This document shows positions 7,762 to 16,509 of a DNA stretch of 36,206 nt, one piece after another. A program made the position numbers and the translations under genes. Numbering within the stretch: position 1 is the first letter of the stretch; each line of letters opens with the position of its first letter. The stretch lies in the NCBI GenBank assembly GCA_002358955.1, contig DEPV01000026.1, positions 1-36,206 of the forward strand, read 5' to 3'. The stretch is from Erysipelothrix sp. UBA3383 (lineage in GTDB: Bacteria > Bacillota_I > Bacilli_A > Erysipelotrichales > Erysipelotrichaceae). The notes under the pieces are model-generated. The model saw nothing but the letters and a program-made list of their open reading frames with translations. It did no database searches and was not told the DNA's origin.

Positions 7762-8726
7762 TATTCACCACCTTCAATAAATTCATTAAATAGTGCTTCA
7801 ACATCTTTATTAACAAATTCAATGTCTAAGTCTTTTGATGCTAAGACTACAGATTGGATTTGTACCTTTTGATTTGCTGTTGCAATTGCTTGAACAAATT
7901 CATCTTCTTCAATTAAATCTTTAAATGAAGTTTTTTCAACAAGTACAATATGTTGTCCAAATTCTGAATTGAACCATTCTGTTTGCTCACCTGCATCAAC
8001 TTTAATTGCTGCATCGATGAACGGTTGTACCAGTTTTGAATTCTTATCCATATAACCCACAGATCCTTTTACAGATGCTGTTCCTGTATCATCAGAATAC
8101 TTCATTGCTACATCACCAAAGTCATCCCCATCAGCCAATGCTTTCTTAGCATCGTCTAATTTCTTTTGTTCTGCATCTGTTGGTTTTGTAGGGTCTTCCA
8201 TACGAATTAAGATGTGTGATACAACACGTGGTTTGTTTGTTTCAATGAAGCTGTCAGCAACATCTTTTTGGTTGTCAGTGATGTACTGACGTTCAAGTTC
8301 AATTAATTTGGCTTGGTTTTCATAAAGTGTTGCTAGATCATCAATCCCTTTGGTATAACCACTTGCAATAATAGCTGCTTCTAATTCTTTAATAGCTGCA
8401 GTTCCTTTTGCTGATGTATTAGCAACTTGATTGCTAGCATATTCTTTCGATTGCTTTTTAATCTCATCACTTGTTTCCAATTCACTTAATACATAACGCT
8501 CAAACAATTTGTAGGTTTCAATCCCTGCTTGAGTTGGTAATAATTCTGCGTAATAGTCATCAGCGTTGATGTTTTCTCCATTAACCTCGAATACAATATC
8601 TTTACCATTTACTTTCTTACCTTTAAAACTTGAATCAATCTGTTGTTTTGAGAACACGACAGTTCCAACAACAAGCATGATTACGATTAAAAGTAGAAAC
8701 CAATATTTCTTTAGATTTTCTAACAT
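7761..8726 (-). CDS. Membrane-anchored foldase with parvulin-type peptidyl-prolyl isomerase domain (PrsA-like)
   Basis: A 321-residue protein with one N-terminal membrane anchor (about residues 8-26) and no lipobox, then a SurA_N-like helical region. A parvulin domain lies at about 167-265: RVVSHILIRMEDP, the basic linker helix, DFGDVAMKYSDD, GSVGYMDKN and FGQHIVLVE. It should catalyse prolyl isomerisation and chaperone proteins after Sec export. ATG 8726 follows AGGAGG by a normal spacing. It is the first gene of the minus-strand operon and shares TAATG with the lipoprotein gene, suggesting the two act together. An acidic/helical insert before the parvulin domain is family-typical. Confidence 0.85.
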   Translation of the reverse strand: MLENLKKYWFLLLIVIMLVVGTVVFSKQQIDSSFKGKKVNGKDIVFEVNGENINADDYYAELLPTQAGIETYKLFERYVLSELETSDEIKKQSKEYASNQVANTSAKGTAAIKELEAAIIASGYTKGIDDLATLYENQAKLIELERQYITDNQKDVADSFIETNKPRVVSHILIRMEDPTKPTDAEQKKLDDAKKALADGDDFGDVAMKYSDDTGTASVKGSVGYMDKNSKLVQPFIDAAIKVDAGEQTEWFNSEFGQHIVLVEKTSFKDLIEEDEFVQAIATANQKVQIQSVVLASKDLDIEFVNKDVEALFNEFIEGGE

Positions 8727-8750
8727 AATATCCTCCTGGTATGCCTAGTA

Positions 8751-8779
8751 ATTATAAATTATAACACAAGGTAATGCAA
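8751..8779 (-). promoter_or_regulatory. Sigma-A promoter of the prsA-like operon
   Basis: On the minus strand: TTGCAT (8779-8774), a 17-base spacer and TATAAT (8756-8751), about 25 bases before the ATG at 8726. Confidence 0.75.
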
Positions 8780-8797
8780 TATAAACTAGGAACCGTA

Positions 8798-8806
8798 TGG
8801 TATAAT
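8798..8806 (+). promoter_or_regulatory. Extended -10 promoter of the suf operon
   Basis: TATAAT at 8801-8806 preceded by TG at 8798-8799, about 30 bases before sufC. The -35 region is weak and overlaps the divergent prsA-like promoter (8751-8779), so the two may interfere. Confidence 0.65.
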
Positions 8807-8835
8807 AGTAAGTATTGATTTAAAAGAGAGGCGAT

Positions 8836-9633
8836 ATGAGTATGACAGAACTAAAAATTGAACAACTTGAAGTAAGTATTGATGATAAGAAGATTCTTAA
8901 GGGGATTAACCTGAGTGTCAAAGAGGGTGAAATTCACGCTATTATGGGTCCTAATGGTAATGGTAAAAGTACCTTATTGTCTTCAATTATGGGGCATCCC
9001 CGTTTTGAAGTAGATGCAGGGAGCATTACTTTAAATGATGAGGATGTACTTGAGATGGAAGTCAATGAGCGCTCTCAAGCGGGTCTTTTCTTAGGGATGC
9101 AATACCCTTCTGAAGTACCGGGTGTTACCAATGCAGATTTCTTAAAATCAGCAATCAACACACACCGTGATACCCCAATTGGTTTATTTGAATTTGTAAA
9201 CAGTTTAGAAGCGAACATTGAAACTTTACGCATGAAGAAAGATTTAGCACACCGTTATTTAAATGAAGGATTTAGTGGTGGTGAGAAAAAACGTAATGAA
9301 ATCTTACAATTAATGATGTTACAACCTAAGATTGCAATGCTTGATGAGATTGATTCAGGACTTGATATTGATGCTTTAGGACTGGTTGCACAAGTTCTTA
9401 AAGACTATCAAGAAAAAGAACAACTGGGACTTTTAATTGTCAGTCACTATGAGAGATTCTTTGAATTGATCACTCCAAGTCATGTTCATATTATGATAGA
9501 TGGAAAAATTGTCCTGAGTGGTGATTACAGCTTGGTACAAAAGATTGACCAAGAAGGTTATGACTGGCTAACACCACAAGGCATTGAAGATTATATTAAA
9601 GCTAATGGAAGTGCTGATCATGCACAAGTTTAA
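8836..9633 (+). CDS. sufC: Fe-S cluster assembly ATPase SufC
   Basis: The 265-residue cytosolic ABC-type ATPase of the SUF scaffold SufBC2D. Motifs seen: Walker A GPNGNGKST, the SufC-typical signature FSGGEKKRNEI, Walker B MLDEIDSGLDID and the H-loop SHYERF. The usual family length is about 250. The start is ATG 8836 (a second ATG at 8842). It leads the order sufC-D-S-U-B normal for Firmicutes and overlaps sufD by 14 bases. Confidence 0.97.
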   Translation: MSMTELKIEQLEVSIDDKKILKGINLSVKEGEIHAIMGPNGNGKSTLLSSIMGHPRFEVDAGSITLNDEDVLEMEVNERSQAGLFLGMQYPSEVPGVTNADFLKSAINTHRDTPIGLFEFVNSLEANIETLRMKKDLAHRYLNEGFSGGEKKRNEILQLMMLQPKIAMLDEIDSGLDIDALGLVAQVLKDYQEKEQLGLLIVSHYERFFELITPSHVHIMIDGKIVLSGDYSLVQKIDQEGYDWLTPQGIEDYIKANGSADHAQV

Positions 9634-10405
9634 TATTGAAACCAGTCAAACACTTGATATCACAGTTACAGAAAATACTACTTATCATTTAGATTGCCCA
9701 AAACTAACAAGTGGCCATCTTATTCTCAATGTACAAGGGGAAGGTGTATTAAACCTAACTCTTGATTTACAAGAAGGTTCACAGTGGCAAGTTTTAGTAT
9801 TACACAGTACCAATGCTACACTTAATATTTTAGAAACCATAAACTTACACAAGGATGCACAATTAAACATTGGTTTTGGTGAGTTTACACAAGGTAAAGT
9901 GAGTAAGAACACACAAATCAACTTAGTCGGAAGTGGCTCATCGGCCATTACTTATGGAGCTGCTTTACTACGAGGTCATTTAAAATGGACTTTAGAAGCC
10001 AATCATTTAGCAACACATACTTATGCTGAACTGAACAGCAATGTGGTCATTGGCAATCTAGGACACTGTGATCTTGAAGTGATTGGTTCCATACCTAAAG
10101 GGAATTACCAATCCAAGACCCATCAAATGTCAAAACTCTTGAATCTAGGTGAGAAGGCACAGGCCAGTGTTTATCCAAAACTACTGATTGATGAGAATGA
10201 TGTTGAGGCAAGTCATGCTGCTTCGGTAGGACAGCCTGAACAAGAACATATTTACTACTTGATGTCTCGTGGATTAAGTTACCAAGAGTCCATGCGTCTT
10301 CTGATTAAAGGGTATTTACACCCTGTTGTTAACTTGATAGAAGATGAAACACTACAAACTACATTACTTGAAATGATCGATGAAGAGGTTCAACAATATG
10401 TCTAA
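9620..10405 (+). CDS. sufD: Short SufD-type Fe-S scaffold protein
   Basis: A 261-residue SufB/SufD-family protein. The right-handed beta-helix core is seen in the segments TYAELNSNVVIGNLG and MSRGLSYQESMRLLIKGYL; the latter matches the family C-terminal helix, MSRGLSEEQAAETIVMGFL in this SufB. Typical SufD is about 400-440 residues, so this one lacks much of the N-terminal region. The DNA shows no frameshift, and its stop overlaps sufS. The start ATG 9620 has GGAAGTG upstream; the longer frame back to 9584 lies inside sufC. It should pair with SufB on SufC. Confidence 0.88.
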   Translation: MHKFNIETSQTLDITVTENTTYHLDCPKLTSGHLILNVQGEGVLNLTLDLQEGSQWQVLVLHSTNATLNILETINLHKDAQLNIGFGEFTQGKVSKNTQINLVGSGSSAITYGAALLRGHLKWTLEANHLATHTYAELNSNVVIGNLGHCDLEVIGSIPKGNYQSKTHQMSKLLNLGEKAQASVYPKLLIDENDVEASHAASVGQPEQEHIYYLMSRGLSYQESMRLLIKGYLHPVVNLIEDETLQTTLLEMIDEEVQQYV

Positions 10406-11609
10406 TATAAGACGTGATTTTCCATTTTTACAAAAACATCCGGATGTTGCTTATTTTGATAATGCAGCAACAACTCTAAAGCCACAATCTGTAATTGATG
10501 CGGTTGTAGATTACTATGAGAACTACAGTGCCAATGTGCACAGGGGAGATTTTAAAGAGTCCCTTGCAAGCAGTGCCCTTTATGATGGGGTGCGTGTTAA
10601 GGTTGCACAGCTTTTAAATGCATCTGATAAAGAAATTATCTTTACTTCAGGTGCTTCAGAAAGTTTAAACTTGATGGCATCCATGTTAAGTGAGTCTGTA
10701 TTGAAAAAGGGTGATGTTGTTCTTCTTAATGAAGCAGAACATGCATCCAACATTTTACCGTGGTTTCATTTAGCAGATAAATATGGTTTTAGTGTTGAGT
10801 TCATTCCTTTAAATAATGAGGGCCGAATCTCAATAGATGCATTTAAACAAGCCTTACATTCTGATGTTAAGGTCGTTTCGATTGCTCATATATCCAATGT
10901 ATTAGGAAATCTTAATCCGATCAAAGAACTGACTGAAATTGCTCATGAGGCAGGAGTTATTATGTGTGTTGATGGAGCGCAGTCTGTAGGCCATGTTGCT
11001 GTTGATCTACAAGATCTTGATGTGGATTTCTTTGCTTTTTCAGCACATAAGATGCTGGGGCCCAGCGGTGTTGGAGTTTTATATGGAAAATATGAATACC
11101 TGGATGCGATGAATCCGTTAAAAATGGGTGGGGGATCCAATGTTCGATTTAACTCTTGTGGTGAAGTTGTATTGAAGAAAGCACCACAAAAATTTGAATC
11201 GGGAACACCCAATATTGAAGGTGTGATTGGTTTTGGAAGTGCGATTGATTATATTAGTAACTTAGGTTTTGATACCATTCATAAACTTGATCATCACATT
11301 CATCAACACCTTTTAAATGAACTTAAAGCCTTGAAACATGTTGAAGTGATGAATCCCAATGCTGATATTTCAATTGTATCGCTTCGTGTTGAAGGGATCT
11401 TTGCACAAGATGTTGCAGCCTATTTGGGACAATTTAACATCTCTACACGTGCTGGAGAACACTGTGCAAAACTATTGAATGGTGCACTGCACCATGAGAA
11501 GACCGTACGTATTTCGCTTTACTTCTACAATACCATTGAAGAGGTGGATCGTTTGGTGGATGCTTTAAAGAACATCAGTTTAGAAAACGTATTGGACGGA
11601 TTTTTTTAG
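10398..11609 (+). CDS. sufS: Cysteine desulfurase SufS
   Basis: A 403-residue PLP enzyme, group II cysteine desulfurase, that supplies sulfur as a persulfide. The PLP Lys is at about 218 (FSAHKMLGPSGVG) and the catalytic Cys at about 356 (RAGEHCAKLL). Other family motifs seen are YFDNAATTLKP, NVHRG and GAQSVGH. ATG 10398 overlaps the sufD stop by 8 bases and follows GAAGAGG; an in-frame ATG at 10380 lies farther inside sufD. The sulfur acceptor is SufU, encoded next. Confidence 0.97.
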   Translation: MSNIRRDFPFLQKHPDVAYFDNAATTLKPQSVIDAVVDYYENYSANVHRGDFKESLASSALYDGVRVKVAQLLNASDKEIIFTSGASESLNLMASMLSESVLKKGDVVLLNEAEHASNILPWFHLADKYGFSVEFIPLNNEGRISIDAFKQALHSDVKVVSIAHISNVLGNLNPIKELTEIAHEAGVIMCVDGAQSVGHVAVDLQDLDVDFFAFSAHKMLGPSGVGVLYGKYEYLDAMNPLKMGGGSNVRFNSCGEVVLKKAPQKFESGTPNIEGVIGFGSAIDYISNLGFDTIHKLDHHIHQHLLNELKALKHVEVMNPNADISIVSLRVEGIFAQDVAAYLGQFNISTRAGEHCAKLLNGALHHEKTVRISLYFYNTIEEVDRLVDALKNISLENVLDGFF

Positions 11610-11619
11610 GAGGATGACT

Positions 11620-12057
11620 ATGGAATACTTAAAAGATCCTCAATTTTTAAGACAGTTGATTATGGATCATTATGAATACCCACGCAATAAGCGTGAAGAA
11701 AAAGATTACATTCAAGAACATGTCAGTACTGAATCATGCATCGATGATATTACCGTTCAAGTTTTACTGGAAGATAATATCTTGAAGGACGTTGCGTTTG
11801 TTGGTACAGCTTGTACCATTGCAACCAGTTCAGTTTCAATGATGACTGAATTAATGAAGGGAAAAACACTTGAAGAAGCACAAGACTTAATTCATGAGTT
11901 TAACAACATGTTAAAAATGGAAGCATTTGATGAAGAAAAATTAGGAGAGTTGGTAGCACTGCGTAATGTATCACGCCAACCTCATCGCATTAACTGTGCC
12001 GATTTATCATGGCGTGCATTGCAGTTAATTATCGTAAAGGAGGTCTCTCATGAGTGA
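11620..12057 (+). CDS. sufU: Zinc-dependent sulfurtransferase SufU
   Basis: A 145-residue SufU/IscU-like protein that takes persulfide sulfur from SufS. Metal ligands are recognisable: Cys and Asp in ESCIDD (family form CGD), Cys in GTACTIATSS, and Cys in RINCADLSWRAL. The ATG at 11614 abuts AGGAGG (11608-11613), so the ATG at 11620 with 6-base spacing is preferred. It overlaps sufB by 8 bases. Confidence 0.95.
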   Translation: MEYLKDPQFLRQLIMDHYEYPRNKREEKDYIQEHVSTESCIDDITVQVLLEDNILKDVAFVGTACTIATSSVSMMTELMKGKTLEEAQDLIHEFNNMLKMEAFDEEKLGELVALRNVSRQPHRINCADLSWRALQLIIVKEVSHE

Positions 12058-13462
12058 AAAAATCAGTGATTTAGAACGTTTGCCCGATGAGCATTATGAA
12101 TTTGGGTTTAAGGATGATGTAAAGTCAGTCATTCAATTTGAAAAAGGTTTGAATGAAGCTGTCGTTCGTGAAATCTCTCGCATTAAAGAAGAGCCAGAAT
12201 GGATGCTTGATTTACGTTTGAAGGCTTATCATCAGTTCTTAGAAATGGACATGCCTAGTTGGGGTGCTCCACTTGATGATGTTGATTTTGAGGAATACAT
12301 TTATTATCTTAAAGCCAGTGATCGTGCCGAAACACGATGGGAAGATGTCCCTGAAACCATTCGTAATACCTTTGCAAAACTTGGGATTCCAGAAGCTGAG
12401 GCCAAGTATCTATCCGGTGTAGCGACACAGTATGACTCTGAAATGGTCTACTCTTGCATGTTGCAAGAAGTGGTTCAAGAAGGTGTTTTATTCTTTGATA
12501 TGGATACCGGACTTAAAGAGCATCCTGAATTGGTTAAGAAATACTTTACCAAACTGGTAGCAAGCAATGATAATAAATTTGCAGCACTGAATACTGCTGT
12601 ATGGTCAGGGGGATCATTCATCTATGTTCCTAAAGGGGTTCATCTGGATAAGCCTCTGCAATCATACTTCCGTATTAATGCAGAGCAAATGGGACAGTTT
12701 GAGCGTACTTTAATCATTGTTGATGAAGGGTCTTCAGTCCATTATGTTGAAGGTTGTACAGCACCCATCTACTCTAAAGATTCCATGCATGCAGCAGTGG
12801 TTGAAATCTTTGTTGAAAAGCATGGTAAATGCCGTTATACAACGATTCAAAACTGGTCTAATAATGTTTATAACTTAGTGACCAAAAGAGCCATTGTTCA
12901 AGAACATGGAGTTATGGAGTGGATTGATGGGAACATCGGTGCAGGTACTACCATGAAATACCCAGCATGTATCCTTGATGGTCCTTATGCTAAAGGCTAT
13001 ACGATTTCAATTGCTGTAGCAGGTAAGGGACAATGGCAAGATACAGGAGCTAAAATGATTCATAATGCACCTGATACCCAGTCTACTATCATCTCCAAAT
13101 CGGTTTCTCGTAATGGTGGTGTTGTTAACTATAATGGGATTGTTAAACACTCCGATAAGGCACACCGTGCTAAAACCAAGGTTGAGTGTGATACTTTAAT
13201 CTTAGATGAATACTCACGTTCTGATACCAAACCGTTTAATATCATTCAGACCAACGATTCAACTTTAGAACATGAGGCACGCGTCTCTAAGATTTCTGAA
13301 GAAGAATTATTTTACTTGATGAGTCGTGGTTTAAGTGAAGAGCAAGCGGCTGAAACGATCGTAATGGGATTTCTAGAACCCTTTACACGTGAGTTACCAA
13401 TGGAATATGCAGTCGAGTTGAATCAATTGATGAAACTTGAGATGGAGGGGTCAGTTGGATAA
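12050..13462 (+). CDS. sufB: Fe-S cluster scaffold protein SufB
   Basis: The 470-residue full-length scaffold subunit on which the cluster is built with SufC and SufD. Family landmarks seen: WMLDLRLKAYHQFLEM, SGGSFIYVPKGVHLDKPLQ, VHYVEGCTAPIYS, GNIGAGTTMKYPACIL and MSRGLSEEQAAETIVMGFL. It is last in sufCDSUB and overlaps the cyclo-ligase gene by 8 bases, so the operon continues. Confidence 0.97.
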   Translation: MSEKISDLERLPDEHYEFGFKDDVKSVIQFEKGLNEAVVREISRIKEEPEWMLDLRLKAYHQFLEMDMPSWGAPLDDVDFEEYIYYLKASDRAETRWEDVPETIRNTFAKLGIPEAEAKYLSGVATQYDSEMVYSCMLQEVVQEGVLFFDMDTGLKEHPELVKKYFTKLVASNDNKFAALNTAVWSGGSFIYVPKGVHLDKPLQSYFRINAEQMGQFERTLIIVDEGSSVHYVEGCTAPIYSKDSMHAAVVEIFVEKHGKCRYTTIQNWSNNVYNLVTKRAIVQEHGVMEWIDGNIGAGTTMKYPACILDGPYAKGYTISIAVAGKGQWQDTGAKMIHNAPDTQSTIISKSVSRNGGVVNYNGIVKHSDKAHRAKTKVECDTLILDEYSRSDTKPFNIIQTNDSTLEHEARVSKISEEELFYLMSRGLSEEQAAETIVMGFLEPFTRELPMEYAVELNQLMKLEMEGSVG

Positions 13463-13997
13463 ACAAAATTTAGCACGTAAAATTCGTAAACAGCGTGCAT
13501 CCTATTCAGTAGAAGTACGATTACCATGGGATACCATCATTCACGATAGAATTCTTGAATTAACAGAAGGACATTCTGTCATTGCACTTTACACGGCAAT
13601 GAATGGTGAGGTTGATACTTATGGTATTATGGAAAGTTTATTTTGGGATAAGACTAAAACAGTCTGTCTTCCTAAAACATTACCTGACCATAAGTTGGCA
13701 TTTTATAAAATTACATCTTTTGATGATTTAAAGATGGGAGCTATGGATATCATGGAACCCACAACCGATGAAGTTGTCATACCAGACTTGGTGATTACAC
13801 CACTCTCTGTATTTAATAAAGCATGTTTTCGCATTGGGTATGGTGGTGGTTATTATGATCGCTACTTTGAGAACAATGATGTTCGTAAAATTGGTCTGGC
13901 ATATTCATTTCAAGAAACTGATTGGGACTTTCAAGAACCGTTTGACCAACCTTGCGATCTGATTGTTACTGAGCAGGAAGTGTACCATGCAGCTTAA
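13455..13997 (+). CDS. 5-formyltetrahydrofolate cyclo-ligase
   Basis: A 180-residue enzyme converting 5-formyl-THF to 5,10-methenyl-THF with ATP. Family features seen: N-terminal LARKIRKQRASYS, IALYTAMNGEVDT, and LVITPLSVFNKACFRIGYGGGYYDRYF-type ending (substrate/ATP loop RIGYGGGYYDRY). No ATG is available at the beginning. The best start is TTG 13455, 6 bases after GGAGG at 13444-13448; another TTG at 13437 overlaps sufB more and precedes that site. It is translationally coupled to sufB and overlaps the MFS gene by 11 bases. Confidence 0.93.
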   Translation: MDKQNLARKIRKQRASYSVEVRLPWDTIIHDRILELTEGHSVIALYTAMNGEVDTYGIMESLFWDKTKTVCLPKTLPDHKLAFYKITSFDDLKMGAMDIMEPTTDEVVIPDLVITPLSVFNKACFRIGYGGGYYDRYFENNDVRKIGLAYSFQETDWDFQEPFDQPCDLIVTEQEVYHAA

Positions 13998-15126
13998 GGC
14001 GAAAAAAGGGTTCTCTTTAGTCATCTTCTTTGGCTTTTGTACCTATACTCTAATGAGTACACAGATTGTTCCTTTTCTAACCCATTTGGGGTATTCACCC
14101 ACTCAACGTGGGTATGTCTTAAGTATGGTATCAGTCATTGCCATCTTGGGACAGGTTGTCATGGGCTATATTAGCGATCGCTATAAGACCATGCGAAGTT
14201 TATTCATTTATTTAAGTCTTGTTATTGTACTAACGGCTATCTTATCGTATTCCATCGAGATTAATAACTTCTGGTACCACTTCTTCATTGTAGGAATGGG
14301 TGCTGGAATTACTAAGACGACGATTAACTTTTTAGAATCATGGATTATGGAAGTGGATGGCATGCAATCAGAATTTGGTGCCATTCGTGCTTATGGATCA
14401 CTAGGGTGGTCTTTATTCTCCTTGTTCTCAGGGTTTCTTATTACACAATGGGGATATCCTTCACTTGCTGTGATTACCAGCATTTTTACTTTGGTAGTCA
14501 TCTTCTTTGCATCGAAGTTACCTGATGCCACTAAGGTTTCAAAAAAAGTTGATCTTGCTGAAGTGAAACTACTCTTTAAGAATAAGAACTTTGTCTTACT
14601 GATTTGGATTTACTTGATTACCTTCATTGCTTACAATGCAGATTCCATTACCGTTACAGACTACATGATCTCACTAGGCGCTACAGAATCTCTTATTGGT
14701 ATTAAGTGGTTTATTCAAGCCGTCTTTGAAATACCAACCATGTTCATTGGTTATCGTATTTTAAGACGTAAGGGTAGTCCCTGGATGCTTATGGTTGGGG
14801 TCTTTGTCTTGATGTTTCGATTGGGAGCCTCAGCACTAAGTGCCAACAATACCATCATCATCTTATTGGGAACACTGCAAATATTCAGTTATCCTTTTAT
14901 TCTTCTCTCACAGAAAGAGCTGGTGTATAAGGAAATTCCAGAACATCTCAGGTCTACAGGACAACTGGTCTCAATCTCCTTATCAGTGGGTTTAGGGGGT
15001 GCTTTAACACCTATCATCTCAGGTTATCTAAATGAATCAATGGGGATTCAAAATACACTGTATATCTTTGCGTTAATGATGTTAATCCCCTTAGGATTTA
15101 TGAGATTTCTTGATACAGAGTCGTAA
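13987..15126 (+). CDS. Major facilitator superfamily transporter
   Basis: A 379-residue membrane protein with about 12 hydrophobic segments. The MFS loop 2-3 signature is present (MGYISDRYKTMRS), and the overall pattern resembles the MFS_1-like/LacY-nucleoside permease group. The substrate cannot be read from the sequence. ATG 13987 follows GGAAGTG. A longer frame from 13963 lies within the cyclo-ligase gene and adds residues unlike a transporter N-terminus. Coupling to the cyclo-ligase and suf genes could be organisational only. Confidence 0.85.
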   Translation: MQLKAKKGFSLVIFFGFCTYTLMSTQIVPFLTHLGYSPTQRGYVLSMVSVIAILGQVVMGYISDRYKTMRSLFIYLSLVIVLTAILSYSIEINNFWYHFFIVGMGAGITKTTINFLESWIMEVDGMQSEFGAIRAYGSLGWSLFSLFSGFLITQWGYPSLAVITSIFTLVVIFFASKLPDATKVSKKVDLAEVKLLFKNKNFVLLIWIYLITFIAYNADSITVTDYMISLGATESLIGIKWFIQAVFEIPTMFIGYRILRRKGSPWMLMVGVFVLMFRLGASALSANNTIIILLGTLQIFSYPFILLSQKELVYKEIPEHLRSTGQLVSISLSVGLGGALTPIISGYLNESMGIQNTLYIFALMMLIPLGFMRFLDTES

Positions 15127-15223
15127 TAGTTTGACAAAAACAAGTCAAAATGCACATTCAAGATGAAATATCGCAATATATCGACAATCTTTGTGAAAAT
15201 ATTACGCAAATGTGACATATTTC

Positions 15224-15232
15224 TGTTAGAAT
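15224..15232 (+). promoter_or_regulatory. Extended -10 promoter ahead of the CitXG-like gene
   Basis: TAGAAT at 15227-15232 with TG at 15224-15225. No clear -35 is seen; TTACGC at 15202-15207 would give a 19-base spacer. The repeated pentamer TGTGA (starting near 15192 and 15211) lies just upstream and could be part of a control site. Confidence 0.5.
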
Positions 15233-15254
15233 ATAAGGGATAGCGAGGTAAACT

Positions 15255-16499
15255 ATGGACATTGTACAATTATCTTCAGAATCAATGATGGAGTTACGAC
15301 AAAAACGTCTTAACATCATGCGTGGCATGATTGACGGGCAGTCGGGTTCATTGTTGGTACTGCGCGGCGGATACGCCGGAACAAACAGACAGCATCACTC
15401 CGTTTCTTATGCGGTTTTTTCAATATTCTTTGAGCTCTGGGAACGTTTTTCTATGGAGACATGGTCTTATACTTTTGACTCTGAAGGTTTGATGTTTTAC
15501 ATCAAGTTGGAAGAAGATGCACATAAAATCAAAGAGGTACTGGTCCATTATGAGGATTTCCATCCTTTAGGATTTGCGATTGACTCTGATGTACTTTCCA
15601 GTGAAATGGAAATTACACGCAGCATGATTGGTTTTAAAGAGCGCACAGACTACTATACAAAGCAGCCTTTGGCTGACATTCAAGACCGCGTGAATTTTGA
15701 TGAGACCTATCGTAAAGATTTCATTAAAAAAGTAGAGTCAGAAATTGTACAAGGGGATCGACAAACAATATTATCCAATATTTTAGTCTATTCTTATGTT
15801 ACTGCATTTACAAAACCTTTAGGTTTTGGAATGTATGGACCCAATTACAGAGGGTCTAATGATCAAATGAACTTTGAGAAGTTCATTTATTTAGTACGTG
15901 CTTATAAATCAGAAATGATGAATATTTTCAATTACAATTCCAATCGTATTGAAGATATTATGGCTTTTCAGTCTAAGGTTCAAGACCGCATTTCACATGC
16001 TGTATTAAACCAACAATCCTATAAGTACACCGTACTGATGAGTACGATTGTCATGTTTGGATTCATCAATTCAAAAGGTTATGCTGATATCAGCAAGCAA
16101 GTTAAAAAGCTCTCAGAAGAGTTTGAACGTGCAGGCCTGTTTGAAAATGAAGGCAAACGCTATGACATTACAAAAAATGGAATGCGTGAATTGTTTAATT
16201 ACACCGTGCCATTTTATCAAAAACACCGTACCGTTGAATCCACAATTCTATACTTATTAAGTCGTCATAAAGATGACTCCATTAAATTACATAATGGGGA
16301 ACAAAACTTATTGAAAGTTCAATTCTTAGCGAAAAACTTAATGTTAAAAGAAGATAAATGGATTGAGATGAACAAGTTCTGTACATCAAGTTATATTTAT
16401 CCTCATGATTCAACCCACTTAATGGTGAGTGTTGCAATGTTGGATCTTTTCCAACGTAATTACTTAAAAATTAAAATGATGTTTGATAGAAACAAATAA
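15255..16499 (+). CDS. Divergent CitX-CitG-like fusion protein, signature residues lost
   Basis: A 414-residue protein in which I recognise two parts by motif order. Residues 1-140 resemble CitX (phosphoribosyl-dephospho-CoA transferase of apo-citrate lyase): SLLVLRGGYAGTNRQ, then HPLGFAIDSDVL (103-114) and ITRSMIGFKER (120-130). The Cys pair that normally follows is absent (TDYYTKQP). Residues about 165-410 resemble CitG (triphosphoribosyl-dephospho-CoA synthase): FTKPLGFGMYGPNYRGSNDQ (K187-P188), LNQQSYKYTVLMSTIVMFGF where CitG has the NTHKG motif, and ILYLLSRHKDDSIKLHNGEQ. The last segment, about 383-388, reads PHDSTH where CitG has SPGGxAD. No citrate lyase genes are near. It sits 10 bases ahead of tyrS. 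It could be a repurposed or catalytically dead relative; family assignment is from recalled motifs, not a search. Confidence 0.6.
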   Translation: MDIVQLSSESMMELRQKRLNIMRGMIDGQSGSLLVLRGGYAGTNRQHHSVSYAVFSIFFELWERFSMETWSYTFDSEGLMFYIKLEEDAHKIKEVLVHYEDFHPLGFAIDSDVLSSEMEITRSMIGFKERTDYYTKQPLADIQDRVNFDETYRKDFIKKVESEIVQGDRQTILSNILVYSYVTAFTKPLGFGMYGPNYRGSNDQMNFEKFIYLVRAYKSEMMNIFNYNSNRIEDIMAFQSKVQDRISHAVLNQQSYKYTVLMSTIVMFGFINSKGYADISKQVKKLSEEFERAGLFENEGKRYDITKNGMRELFNYTVPFYQKHRTVESTILYLLSRHKDDSIKLHNGEQNLLKVQFLAKNLMLKEDKWIEMNKFCTSSYIYPHDSTHLMVSVAMLDLFQRNYLKIKMMFDRNK

Positions 16500-16509
16500 G
16501 GGAGTTACT

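Noticed and set aside
13437..13457. TTG 13437 as start of the cyclo-ligase
   Set aside because: It lies before the ribosome-binding site at 13444-13448; TTG 13455 has correct spacing.
15131..15149. TTGAC-N8-GTCAA as terminator of the MFS gene
   Set aside because: The stem is only 5 bp and no T-run follows. It may be an operator, but nothing supports it.
16500..16509. T-box leader for tyrS
   Set aside because: Only 10 bases separate tyrS from the preceding gene and no T-box sequence or anti-terminator is seen in the gene ahead.
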